The notes under the pieces: model-generated
What the model was told of the DNA's origin: nothing
Seen by the model: only the letters and a program-made list of their open reading frames with translations
Databases searched by the model: none
Program-made: the position numbers and the translations under genes
Part shown: positions 56,485 through 64,000 of the stretch, piece by piece
Numbering within the stretch: position 1 is the stretch's first letter
Layout: the number at the start of each line of letters is the position of its first letter
Assembly (NCBI RefSeq): GCF_000166295.1
Contig: NC_017506.1
Span: 1,178,001 to 1,242,000 of the forward strand
DNA: 64,000 nt
Direction of reading: 5' to 3'
Origin: Marinobacter adhaerens HP15
Lineage (GTDB): Bacteria; Pseudomonadota; Gammaproteobacteria; Pseudomonadales; Oleiphilaceae

Positions 56485-57417
56485 ATGATTAAAGGTTTAG
56501 CCATCACGCCTCCCGTGTTGGGGCGTATCAGCATTGGTCGGGTCGTTGAGAAAAACGGCATCCGGTTACCTCAAAAAGATGATCAATTCACTATCACCTC
56601 CCAGATCCAGGAGAAGGACTCCGGGTGGGTTTTACACCCCATGGACGAAGAACTCAGAAAGGATGCGCCGAACAGCAAGCTGCGGACCATCCCGGTACGC
56701 ATGCTGTTCAACGATGCGGATCTCAATCTGCGGGCTGAATACACCATGTTTGACCGTAAAAGCGGGCGACCCATGTGTGTCGGCAATGGCGACACCTGTA
56801 AGCGCCTGACACAATCAGGAGTGCAGTCTCTGCCATGCCCGGGGCCGAAGCTCTGTGAGTTCGGCAAAGGAGGCCTATGCAAGCCCTATGGCCGTCTAAA
56901 CGTGAAGATTGGTGACGATGATGATCTCGGCAGTTTTATCTTCCGCACCACCGGCTACAACAGCATCCGAACCCTCGCGGCCAGGCTGAGCTACTACCAG
57001 GCAGTCTCTGGTGGTCTATTGGCGTACATGCCGTTGGAGCTGAAGCTAAGGGGCAAAAGCACTAAGCAGAGTTATGGAACGCCAGTCTATTACGTGGATC
57101 TGGTCATCAGAGACGGTATGAGCTTGATCGACGTGATCAATCGCGCTCGTGAGCGATTTCTGACGTTTCAAGAAGCCGGCTATGATCAGGATGCGTTGGA
57201 AGGAGCCGCGATGAATGGCTATGGGAATTGTGTGTTTGAGGATCTGGGTGACGATTCGGGCGACGTGCTTGAAGAGTTCTTCAGCACCGAAATTGCCAAG
57301 CCTGAGATCAACGATTCCAAAGAGAATGCCAAAAGCCACTTGCGAGCAATTAAGCGAGAGCTGTCCGCCGGAGGAAGCCGCACTGATCTCTTTAGTCAGG
57401 GATCAGCACCAAACTGA
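56485..57417 (+). CDS. Cys-rich element protein ('hydrolase or metal-binding'), possible recombination directionality factor
   Basis: 310 residues. N-terminal MIKGLAITPPVLGRISIGRV, then a five-Cys cluster (C98, C105, C118, C124, C132) that could bind zinc or an iron-sulfur centre, and a mixed C-terminal half. Homologues accompany DUF932 and YqaJ in integrative elements. The opening GRISIG plus a long central beta region with Cys reminds me of phiC31 gp3-like directionality factors, but this is a hypothesis. ATG 56485 has AGGAGAG. Metal binding is inferred from the Cys spacing only. Confidence 0.6.
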   Translation: MIKGLAITPPVLGRISIGRVVEKNGIRLPQKDDQFTITSQIQEKDSGWVLHPMDEELRKDAPNSKLRTIPVRMLFNDADLNLRAEYTMFDRKSGRPMCVGNGDTCKRLTQSGVQSLPCPGPKLCEFGKGGLCKPYGRLNVKIGDDDDLGSFIFRTTGYNSIRTLAARLSYYQAVSGGLLAYMPLELKLRGKSTKQSYGTPVYYVDLVIRDGMSLIDVINRARERFLTFQEAGYDQDALEGAAMNGYGNCVFEDLGDDSGDVLEEFFSTEIAKPEINDSKENAKSHLRAIKRELSAGGSRTDLFSQGSAPN

Positions 57418-57448
57418 TTAATCTCTGGTAAAGGGAGAGGGTGTCGTC

Positions 57449-57523
57449 ATGCTCTTTACGAAAAGCCATTATTCGAGGAGGACCACTATGGCAGGAGCAT
57501 TTTTAGGGAGCGTAGCTCCCTAA
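57449..57523 (+). CDS. Micro-ORF running into an intrinsic terminator (24 or 11 aa)
   Basis: ATG 57449 (after GGGAGAGGG) gives MLFTKSHYSRRTTMAGAF then LGSVAP; the internal in-frame ATG 57488 has a perfect AGGAGG six bases upstream. The stop codon falls just after the terminator stem. It could be a leader peptide, or the first codons of a following module gene whose remainder was lost at a recombination junction. Expression is not shown. Confidence 0.35.
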   Translation: MLFTKSHYSRRTTMAGAFLGSVAP

Positions 57524-57529
57524 TTTTTT
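57505..57529 (+). terminator. Intrinsic terminator ending the element module
   Basis: AGGGAGC (57505-57511), loop GTA, GCTCCCT (57515-57521), then AATTTTTT. The micro-ORF codes through the whole stem. Confidence 0.85.
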
Positions 57530-57601
57530 GTCATTACTGCGAAAAAGAGCGACTTCGAATCAAAACTCCAATTGAACAACACAAGCCGCTTAGATTGTCG
57601 A

Positions 57602-60600
57602 CTATGGCGTAGGTGGAATCCGCTTCTGCTCGTTTGCCGAGATGCTATGGAGTGGGAGCAGATCCATCACATCACAGAACAACGCCCTATTTTGCCAGTC
57701 TCCTCTATCACCAATGACATAGAAACGGCGCTTGGCACGCGTTGCTGCCACATTTAAAAGATTCGGTTCCGAAACGACCCAGTTGCGAGCTCCCGAGTTC
57801 TCGGTATTCCCGCCTAACACCATTATTATAATTGCTGCTTCCTTGCCCTGCATGGTGTGGATCGTGCCGGAAACCACTTTGTCAGGGAGTATGCGATTTA
57901 GGTTTTCCCGGACGGCTTTGAAGGGAGTGATGACAGAAATGTCTTTAGCCTCAACGCCGTCTCCTTCCAACAGCTTAAGTAGCCTCTGGAGTGCTTGTCC
58001 TTCGGCTGGTACCCAGTTTCCTTCTGACGTGCCAATGGCTTGAATCCATCCCGTCGGAAGACTGGCTGGCGTCTCCTTGTCGGGTTTAGGAGGAATCGTT
58101 CCAAACACCATCGCCCCGTCATAGGCAACGCGATTTGCCAGCTCGTGCATAGGCTTGTCACAGCGCCGATGTACTACGAGAGGCATTCCCACCCAGGTCT
58201 TGTCATCCGCTGGTCCAGCCATGCGTCCCAATGGAGTTGCTCCGTCGGCTAATGTCTGCGCAGATTGTCGATTGGGAAGCCAATGGGCATTGATCTGGTA
58301 ACGCGTTCTCATGTGTTCAAGTACAGCATCGGAGACGGTGACGATGGGCTTGAGCTGCAGAGGGTCCCCAACCATCAAAGCTCGTTGGGTACGCCATAAC
58401 GCGCCGACCGCCGCTTGAGGTGGAGCTTGACCTGCCTCATCTACGAACAACCAGCCGATCTCGCTGGCCCCTAAAGAACCGAATGAGCGTGAAAAAGATG
58501 CGAATGTGCTACTCAGAACTGGCACCACCATAAACAGTGTTGTCCAGGCGGAACGGATAGCTTCACGTGATAAGCCTCGATAGCGGCTGCCGGTCAAAAT
58601 TCCATTGATGAGGAAAAGGTTGGATCTTATACGATATGCTTCCAATTCAAAGAACACACGATGAAGCTTGAGAGCCTGAATGAAGACCCGCGCGCGAGAT
58701 TGGCGCCAGCCCTCAATTTGCCAAGGTTCTGCGAGCTCGATGGGCTCGCCGCGACCGATGGAACCCTCTTTCAGCCAGGCCAATAGGTGATTGGCTCGAT
58801 ACGTGTTTGCTAAGTCTATGGCGTCTTGTTCCTGTGCTTGGCCTTGATCCTTTAGTCGCTGAAGTGAGCGCTGTAAATCACCTACCTGCGTTTCCAAACT
58901 CTTTCGTGAAACATCCAATCGCATAGTTTGGCGTGCTATCCGGTTGAATTCAGACTTTGCCAAATCGTGTTGGCTTTTCAGTAGTTTACCCGTAGTCTCC
59001 CAGTCTCGTTGTGCTCTCCAAAGGCTGAACAACTTAACCCAGAAGCTTGGCCTTCTGGCTTGATGTTTGCCAAGCGCATCCAAGTATTTTTTGAGCTTTA
59101 TACTGGCTGGACGGCTTTCTTTGGTATCCAAGTCAGCGAGGTCGTTCAGTGTATCGCCCAACTTACTTTCGAGGTCAGTTAGTGTTTTCGATTTTTCCCT
59201 GATCTTCTCACGGGTTTGGCATAGGTGCTGAATCAACTCACGGATGCGCGAGGCAGCAGCATAGGTCTTGCGCACGTCTTCTTTGGCTGTTTCAAAGTCC
59301 TGGACGGCCTCTTTCCACAATGCCTGGCGCTCTGCGGGTGAGCGAGTTTTGTTGATCTTAGCGTTCGCATTGAGCCATTCGAGCAGGCCCTCTGCTTCCT
59401 TTTCCTTGTCTCGCGGCGTATCAGCGTGATCCTTAAGTGAGTCGCGTCCTTCTTCCAAAGAGCGTGTGGAAGATAAGCTCCTTGCGACGTCGCGTTCAGT
59501 AACAGGGCCGGCTTTATCATCCACTTCTGGGGCCACCTGCTCTGCGCTGCCAAATGGGCGCTGACCATAGAAGTAGCGCTCCACGAATTTGGTTCGCCGC
59601 GACTTGCTGCCCAGGGCTCCGGAGATAAGTCCCCATGCTGGCTGTCCACTGACCAGTTCGCCTAATTCGGAAAAATACTCAGCCTCGGGTAACCAGCTCT
59701 CGTCGATCTTGTCCCGCTGTGGTAATTCAAGCGTGATGTTTTCCACCGCGCCGTTATTGGATGAAGCCACTACGATCTCGAAGCCATAAAGTTTCGAGTC
59801 AAGTTTGAAGCAAGCCTGCTTTTTGCCTCCATCATTAGCCTCCTCGCGTCCGTCACGAACAAACCCATCTGAAGCGCGCCCGAGTCGAGCGAGTACATCG
59901 GCACGACTGGTCACGATGGACGCTATCAAATCGCGCAGTAGAGTCGTTTTTCCTGTACCCGGGGGGCCATTGATGCCCAACAGCCCGTCGTCGCTGTTGA
60001 GCTTGGCGAGGGTCGTGTTGACAGCGAGTTGTTGAGAATGGACGAGACCACGATGTTGTTCTGATGGCCAACAGCTCAGTGGATAACTGTCTGGCATCAG
60101 ACTTTTAATGAGTTGCAACGAGGAATGTTTATCATCGACGTGCAGGCGGAGTCGCTCATTGTACTGACATAGGTACTCCTCCAGAGGTCTGCTTTTTTCT
60201 CCTTTGCTGATGCTGTCAGCTATGTTGGAAAGGTCTTCTAGCATGAAGCTATTGAGTGGGTCGTCTTCTCGCTCTGGCTTTTGAGGTTTGATCGGACGTG
60301 ATCGAAACCGAAATACCTTTTTGTCTATATCGCCAAAAAAATTCGATATGCCAATGTAGTCGAGAATCCAGATGGTCAATTCGCGCAGCGCGGAGCCAGT
60401 TACCTCGCCTCCAAGCAAGGCTTTTGCCTGATCGCCAACAGCTCTTTGATCGTCCTCGAATCCAGTGCTCCAATCCTTCCCCTTCAAAACTCGTCCTAAA
60501 AACCATGCTTCGCTCGAGAGGACGAAACTGTCCTCTACCAAGTGACCAGCCATGTTGAATTTTGCTGCGAAGAGTGCCGATTCTCGATGTTGGGGCTCTT

Positions 60601-60877
60601 TATATCCCTGATCAGCGCCAAAGACCTTTTCAAGCTGTTCAGCAACAAGGCGACTGTCATAGACATGTGCGAAAAGTGTGTGACTCCAAACGCGCTGCTT
60701 GGGCAACTCCTGCTTCGCAGCAATACTTTCTTCTGACCAAGGGGGTATGACATCCGCGATGGGAGTGTTGTGAATAAACGCTCCGTAGCTGTTGGTGCGC
60801 TTTTCCACCTTTGGGGCCGACTGAGGTTGCAACAACTCCACAGCATGCCAATAACGGACAATATTCTCCTGCCCCAT
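57602..60877 (-). CDS. Large SF1B (Upf1/DNA2-like) helicase with coiled-coil insertion
   Basis: 1091 residues. N-terminal domain of about 280 residues with no recognised family. Helicase core: Walker A NGPPGTGKTTLL at 303-314, motif II VDEAGQAPP at 812-820, motif III GDPLQLKP at 837-844, motif V GTIHTMQGKEA at 1004-1014, motif VI NVAATRAKRRF at 1042-1052. Between motifs I and II lies a roughly 450-residue insertion rich in charged helices (about 480-700), probably an antiparallel coiled coil. Single gene on the minus strand beside other defence-type genes; stand-alone SF1 helicases of this size occur in defence islands, but I cannot name a system. Start ATG 60877 (MGQENIVRYW) has GAAAAATTTTT upstream and a weak ribosome site. 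Confidence 0.85.
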   Translation of the reverse strand: MGQENIVRYWHAVELLQPQSAPKVEKRTNSYGAFIHNTPIADVIPPWSEESIAAKQELPKQRVWSHTLFAHVYDSRLVAEQLEKVFGADQGYKEPQHRESALFAAKFNMAGHLVEDSFVLSSEAWFLGRVLKGKDWSTGFEDDQRAVGDQAKALLGGEVTGSALRELTIWILDYIGISNFFGDIDKKVFRFRSRPIKPQKPEREDDPLNSFMLEDLSNIADSISKGEKSRPLEEYLCQYNERLRLHVDDKHSSLQLIKSLMPDSYPLSCWPSEQHRGLVHSQQLAVNTTLAKLNSDDGLLGINGPPGTGKTTLLRDLIASIVTSRADVLARLGRASDGFVRDGREEANDGGKKQACFKLDSKLYGFEIVVASSNNGAVENITLELPQRDKIDESWLPEAEYFSELGELVSGQPAWGLISGALGSKSRRTKFVERYFYGQRPFGSAEQVAPEVDDKAGPVTERDVARSLSSTRSLEEGRDSLKDHADTPRDKEKEAEGLLEWLNANAKINKTRSPAERQALWKEAVQDFETAKEDVRKTYAAASRIRELIQHLCQTREKIREKSKTLTDLESKLGDTLNDLADLDTKESRPASIKLKKYLDALGKHQARRPSFWVKLFSLWRAQRDWETTGKLLKSQHDLAKSEFNRIARQTMRLDVSRKSLETQVGDLQRSLQRLKDQGQAQEQDAIDLANTYRANHLLAWLKEGSIGRGEPIELAEPWQIEGWRQSRARVFIQALKLHRVFFELEAYRIRSNLFLINGILTGSRYRGLSREAIRSAWTTLFMVVPVLSSTFASFSRSFGSLGASEIGWLFVDEAGQAPPQAAVGALWRTQRALMVGDPLQLKPIVTVSDAVLEHMRTRYQINAHWLPNRQSAQTLADGATPLGRMAGPADDKTWVGMPLVVHRRCDKPMHELANRVAYDGAMVFGTIPPKPDKETPASLPTGWIQAIGTSEGNWVPAEGQALQRLLKLLEGDGVEAKDISVITPFKAVRENLNRILPDKVVSGTIHTMQGKEAAIIIMVLGGNTENSGARNWVVSEPNLLNVAATRAKRRFYVIGDRGDWQNRALFCDVMDLLPLHSISANEQKRIPPTP

Positions 60878-61392
60878 TGAAAATTTTTCCTTCTGAAAAG
60901 TCAGTACAGTGTGATGGGGTCATCCTACCAGCGTAACGTACTAAACTCTCAACGAAAATTTCCAGAAAGCGCTTTCCGGCGCGAAGGGAAAAACCAGGCG
61001 GAGGGGGAGAAGCAGGTGGTTACCGGATGGTTTCCGATGAGGCTGCAGCGAAAGGATTTGGTGATTCGCCTTTCGAGTTCGATGAGGCCGAAATGACTGA
61101 AGCGATATAGGAGTTATGCCCCTCAACTCTAACGGGAGATATTGACGACAACTCAAGGTCAGGAGTGTCATAGCTCCGGAAAGGATTGACGTCGACTACG
61201 TCTATTACTGGGTTCGGGGGAACGATCCTTTTCAGGGCTGTTCGAAAACCTCGCCCGATAGATCTACTTTTTGACTACAATGCGAATTTCAACAGTATGG
61301 AACTTGCGCGCCGAATTTGGCTGTCTGGGCCGATGTTTAAAACAGAAGAGCGGTCTTGATGCCATCTCTTCCTATCATTGTATTCAAGTCGC
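60878..61392. other. Gene-free 515-base spacer in the accessory region
   Basis: No supported gene on either strand; short open frames do not have ribosome sites or recognisable products. Contains a GAAAGCGCTTTC palindrome (60965-60976, extendable to 18 bases with one mismatch) and a GACGT/ACGTC pair near 61188-61202. Presumably holds the helicase promoter (leftward) and the 3' end of the nuclease operon. It could also be decayed coding sequence. Confidence 0.45.
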
Positions 61393-61935
61393 TTAAGGTC
61401 GGTTAGTTTTGGCAAGCTTTGTAAGGTCACTAGGCCTCTTTCGCCGGCCGGGAACCTTTACAGCCAAAACCATCCGTGACTGTGATTCGCCGGAGCGGTA
61501 GACGCGGCGCATCTCAAATAAGCTCGTTAAATGCGGCGTACCTTCGCGATTGGGTGTCGCCAGGTCGAGTACCAGCAGCACGCCCAATCGAATACTAACA
61601 TTTTGGTAGTCTGTCGTTTGTGCTGCATACGATTTGAATAACGCATCGAAGGAGCAATCTTTTTCCTCGCGCTTCACCTCGACTACGAGACGTTCAGGGC
61701 CAGATTGCAAGCGTATGTCGGCTCGGCCACTCGCAATGTTTGTGGGTTCAAGATCACTCCCTGCGGCATACGTTGCCACCCACCGAAAAAAGTCCTGCTG
61801 TAGTTCGTCCTCGTGAGGCAGTGAACCGTCTTCGCGTTCGAACAGGTAGGCGCCAGTTGGGTCATCGCCCTTAGTCAATTCCAGGCGATTAAAATAAAAC
61901 GGACCATCCAGAGAAGCACGGTATCGAAGAGACAT
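61393..61935 (-). CDS. Small PD-(D/E)XK nuclease-like protein
   Basis: 180 residues. Core pattern: HEDELQQDFFRWV (E44), GRADIRLQ (D73), LVVEVKREEK (E86, K88), then a Q-motif YAAQTTDYQN (Q106) and LGVLLVLDL, the arrangement of PD-(D/E)XK enzymes such as VRR-Nuc or restriction nucleases. Third gene of an operon after a helical protein and an SMC-like ATPase; it overlaps the previous gene by 61 bases. Likely the effector nuclease of the unit. The frame is open upstream of ATG 61935 inside the preceding gene, so a fused ancestor or a frameshift is possible. Confidence 0.7.
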   Translation of the reverse strand: MSLRYRASLDGPFYFNRLELTKGDDPTGAYLFEREDGSLPHEDELQQDFFRWVATYAAGSDLEPTNIASGRADIRLQSGPERLVVEVKREEKDCSFDALFKSYAAQTTDYQNVSIRLGVLLVLDLATPNREGTPHLTSLFEMRRVYRSGESQSRMVLAVKVPGRRKRPSDLTKLAKTNRP

Positions 61936-63371
61936 GTGCCGTTCGCATTCGTGTTGTAGTCGATGTGCCCCCGGGCCTCCTGGTAGCAGCGTTCGATGAC
62001 CTCGATTTCGGAACCCGTCAGGTTGGCAAGCTGCAATGACATAGCATTCTCGACTACACCAGAAAGGATTTTCTTCTTTTCTTCTGGAATGTTGGATCTT
62101 GCAATGATGGCGGCGAGCGATGTCCGTTCGCTCGCCGCCTCAGGAGGGTTATTCGGGCTGCCTGACTGTTCAATGAAATTATCAATCTGTGCAATTAAAT
62201 CCTGAGCTTCCGTGGCCCATTCGTGGGTCGTGTTGTGTTGGAGCCACATTCGCACTTGATGCACTTGCCCAGCTTGCCTGGCGACGCTTGTGCGTATTCG
62301 AGGTCTGACCATCGATTCGACACCACCATGCTGATCTCGACGCAAGATCGATCGACCTGCGTTATACACAGATAGGAGGCCCTCCTCGATGACAGTTGCC
62401 GGCTCCCACCAACTCGGCTCGTCAAGCGACACTGCCAGCCCTGCAATAGCTCTGGCTAGGACGCTCCAACAAGCCGCCTCGGTCTGTCTTGATCCCAACC
62501 AGGGAGGCCCGGAGCCTCCTGACCAAGCGTGCAGCTCGAACGCGTGTCGCTGAACACAGGCGCTCGCGGAGGCGATCGAAGCGCTTGCGGCTCCGTTGTG
62601 AAAGCTTAGGAGAAGATCAAGCCCGTCGAGGTATAAGCTAGTTTCCGGACTGCGCTCGGATGCTCTGTTAGACTCATCAAGCCAGTCTCTGGCCATACGG
62701 AAGGCGGTGGTTGCCGAGTTGCGGTCCTCTCTATCCATGGCTTCAGAAAGAGCTGCCATCCCCAACTCGAAAGTGGCCTCAGGTCGCACCGCGTCGAGTT
62801 GAGCGAGTTTGTGCAGAACTTCAACCAGTTCCTTGTCACGCCAATGGGAATAAGCGACGCCGACAATCTTTGCCGCCCGTCGAAGGAACTCTGTGTCGTC
62901 GTTTGGTGCGAGACCCAGGAAGAAGTCCAATAAGCGAAGTTGCCAGCGCCTGTTGTCACTGGCCCAGCGAAACGCGCCATCTAGCGCTGCGCTGCGGGCT
63001 AACCCAGATAGTGAGTGGTCTCCTGTTGCGGCCTTTGATAGAAAGAGCATAAAGCAACACTCATCTCCTTCATCCGGCAGCGGCCGATGTTGACCCAGGA
63101 TATCGACCGCTTCAAGGAGAACGAAGTCTGTTGTCGCGACCTCCAATAGATCGTGCAGGACACCCTTGTGCAGTTCTCGATCACTTGCCTGAGCACGGCC
63201 CCATCCCAATACAAGTGGGTGAAACAGCTCGGGCATTATGGGTGTAGTGCCGAGCGACCGCGCTGCCGGCGCGAGTTGCTCTATCCCACCAAGATCTTCC
63301 AACTGCCAATCTCGCCCATCTTTCAAGATTTCTATGAGCTTTGCTTCGATCGGATGCATGTCGTCTACCAT
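61875..63371 (-). CDS. Helical-repeat protein of unknown function, 498 aa
   Basis: Not recognised. 498 residues, predominantly alpha-helical with TPR- or HEAT-like spacing (FHPLVLGWGRAQASDRE, LLEAVDILGQHRPLP, KELVEVLHKLAQLDAV, WWEPATVIEEGLLSVY). No catalytic motif found. Its ATG overlaps the ATPase stop (ATGGTAG), showing translational coupling, and its last 61 bases overlap the nuclease gene. The very end (FDTVLLWMVRFILIAWN) is hydrophobic and is encoded in the overlap; it may be a real tail or the result of a frameshift. Probably a scaffold or sensor between ATPase and nuclease. Confidence 0.7.
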   Translation of the reverse strand: MVDDMHPIEAKLIEILKDGRDWQLEDLGGIEQLAPAARSLGTTPIMPELFHPLVLGWGRAQASDRELHKGVLHDLLEVATTDFVLLEAVDILGQHRPLPDEGDECCFMLFLSKAATGDHSLSGLARSAALDGAFRWASDNRRWQLRLLDFFLGLAPNDDTEFLRRAAKIVGVAYSHWRDKELVEVLHKLAQLDAVRPEATFELGMAALSEAMDREDRNSATTAFRMARDWLDESNRASERSPETSLYLDGLDLLLSFHNGAASASIASASACVQRHAFELHAWSGGSGPPWLGSRQTEAACWSVLARAIAGLAVSLDEPSWWEPATVIEEGLLSVYNAGRSILRRDQHGGVESMVRPRIRTSVARQAGQVHQVRMWLQHNTTHEWATEAQDLIAQIDNFIEQSGSPNNPPEAASERTSLAAIIARSNIPEEKKKILSGVVENAMSLQLANLTGSEIEVIERCYQEARGHIDYNTNANGTCLFDTVLLWMVRFILIAWN

Positions 63372-64000
63372 AGGAAGGCGTTCCCGGCGACTTCACGGCG
63401 ATGCGCCTTCGGTATGTGGTCGGTAATCGCTTTGGATGAGATGCCAGCAACAAACACCTGAAAATGCGGCAACTTGGTGAAAACTGACTGAAGTCCAGCA
63501 ACAAGGTGATCCACGTCGACAGGGGACACCTCCTGAGCAGCAGGCGAATCGATCATCAACAATCCAGGATGGCGGCCGATTCCCCGCTCCTCCGCAATTT
63601 CGATCATCGCAAGAACGGTCGCAACTTTAAGGCGTAGCTTTTCGCCTTCTGTTACCTTGCTATAGCTTGTGGGCGCTCCGCCTTTGATCAACGAGAGTGA
63701 CGCATTTCCCTTTAGAGACGCTTCCGACAGGTTCTTCATTCCGAAAGCATTGGCGTACTCTACCAAGCGCTCAGATACGTCTTCGAGCAATCCATCCCGT
63801 CTCGCTTTGACGCGAGACTCCGTTTCCTTCACGACAGCAGATAGAATTTTTAACTCGTCGTTGCGGTCATTGGTTTGTGTATTCGGGCTTATCGAGGCTT
63901 CGGCCTCCTCAAGCCGACCTTCAAGGACAGCCACGGCTCTTGCAGCGTCCTGCCGGCGCGTGGCGGAGCCTAGCTCTTTAGAAGCAGACTCAAGACGATC
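63365..64000 (-). CDS. SMC/RecN-like ATPase, C-terminal part only (continues beyond the window)
   Basis: Frame is open from 64000 down to the stop at 63365 (211 codons seen). First part is charged coiled coil (DRLESASKELGSA, LEGRLEEAEAS), then KVTEGEKLRLKVATVLAMIE, equivalent to the ABC signature and following helix, GLLMIDSP as Walker B with D-loop, and LPHFQVFVAGISS in the switch-like region. Such heads with coiled coils belong to the SMC/Rad50/RecN class. The Walker A half lies outside the window. First gene of the three-gene unit seen here; earlier genes may exist upstream. Confidence 0.75.
   Translation of the reverse strand, partial: DRLESASKELGSATRRQDAARAVAVLEGRLEEAEASISPNTQTNDRNDELKILSAVVKETESRVKARRDGLLEDVSERLVEYANAFGMKNLSEASLKGNASLSLIKGGAPTSYSKVTEGEKLRLKVATVLAMIEIAEERGIGRHPGLLMIDSPAAQEVSPVDVDHLVAGLQSVFTKLPHFQVFVAGISSKAITDHIPKAHRREVAGNAFLW

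Noticed and set aside
61393..64000. Naming the three-gene unit Lamassu, Septu or Wadjet
   Set aside because: The ATPase is incomplete, the helper is not recognised and the nuclease is PD-(D/E)XK type rather than HNH or the usual Lamassu effectors; evidence is too thin for a named system.

Overview
The window is chromosomal DNA of a gammaproteobacterium. The gene orders map-glnD-dapC-yffB-dapD-dapE (minus strand) and rpsB-tsf-pyrH-frr-uppS-cdsA-dxr-rseP-bamA-skp-lpxD-fabZ-lpxA-lpxB-rnhB (plus strand), the long Pseudomonas-type DapD, SlyX, a moderately high G+C and an osmolyte cluster suggest a marine or halophilic genus such as Marinobacter. The genus is inference from gene content and order; no database was searched.

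Layout. 1-5.9 kb: partial selO, then a four-gene plus-strand operon that can make, break down and recycle glucosylglycerate (glycerate kinase, sugar-phosphoglycerate phosphatase, glycosyltransferase, GH13_18 phosphorylase). 5.9-13.4 kb: two MDR oxidoreductases, a zeta-type toxin-antitoxin pair with its own promoter, a DUF1853 protein, glyoxalase I, an orphan Clp-N/P-loop protein, a membrane-anchored cold-shock-domain protein and SlyX. 13.5-20.7 kb: lysine/peptidoglycan precursor (DAP) genes with glnD and map. 20.8-35.6 kb: translation, isoprenoid, phospholipid, outer-membrane assembly and lipid A genes, with an S2-type leader and several strong RNA hairpins. 35.6-35.8 kb: initiator tRNA-fMet with a near-consensus promoter and two terminator-like hairpins, where the usual rnhB-dnaE order is broken. 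36-41.6 kb: a FnIII lipoprotein facing a response regulator / FecR-LysM / CHASE2 histidine kinase operon. 41.7-49.8 kb: topB, a structured inverted-repeat element, a BolA-family gene, yciO, a haem-binding chemoreceptor, a metallo-hydrolase, a DUF3365 haem protein and a methyltransferase-like protein.

From about 49.8 kb to the end is an accessory region, visibly more A+T-rich at first and with no housekeeping genes. It has three blocks. The first is a Gabija-type anti-phage pair on the minus strand (OLD-family ATPase-TOPRIM nuclease plus UvrD-like helicase). The second is a plus-strand module typical of plasmids and integrative elements (split zinc-ribbon/glycine-zipper protein, DUF932, YqaJ exonuclease, Cys-rich protein), ending in a micro-ORF that runs into an intrinsic terminator. 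The third is on the minus strand: a 1091-residue SF1 helicase with a coiled-coil insertion, and a three-gene operon cut by the window end (SMC/RecN-like ATPase, helical-repeat protein, small PD-(D/E)XK nuclease). I could not match this last operon with confidence to a named defence system, and it is the best candidate here for an undescribed one. No integrase, transposase, CRISPR array or attachment site was seen.
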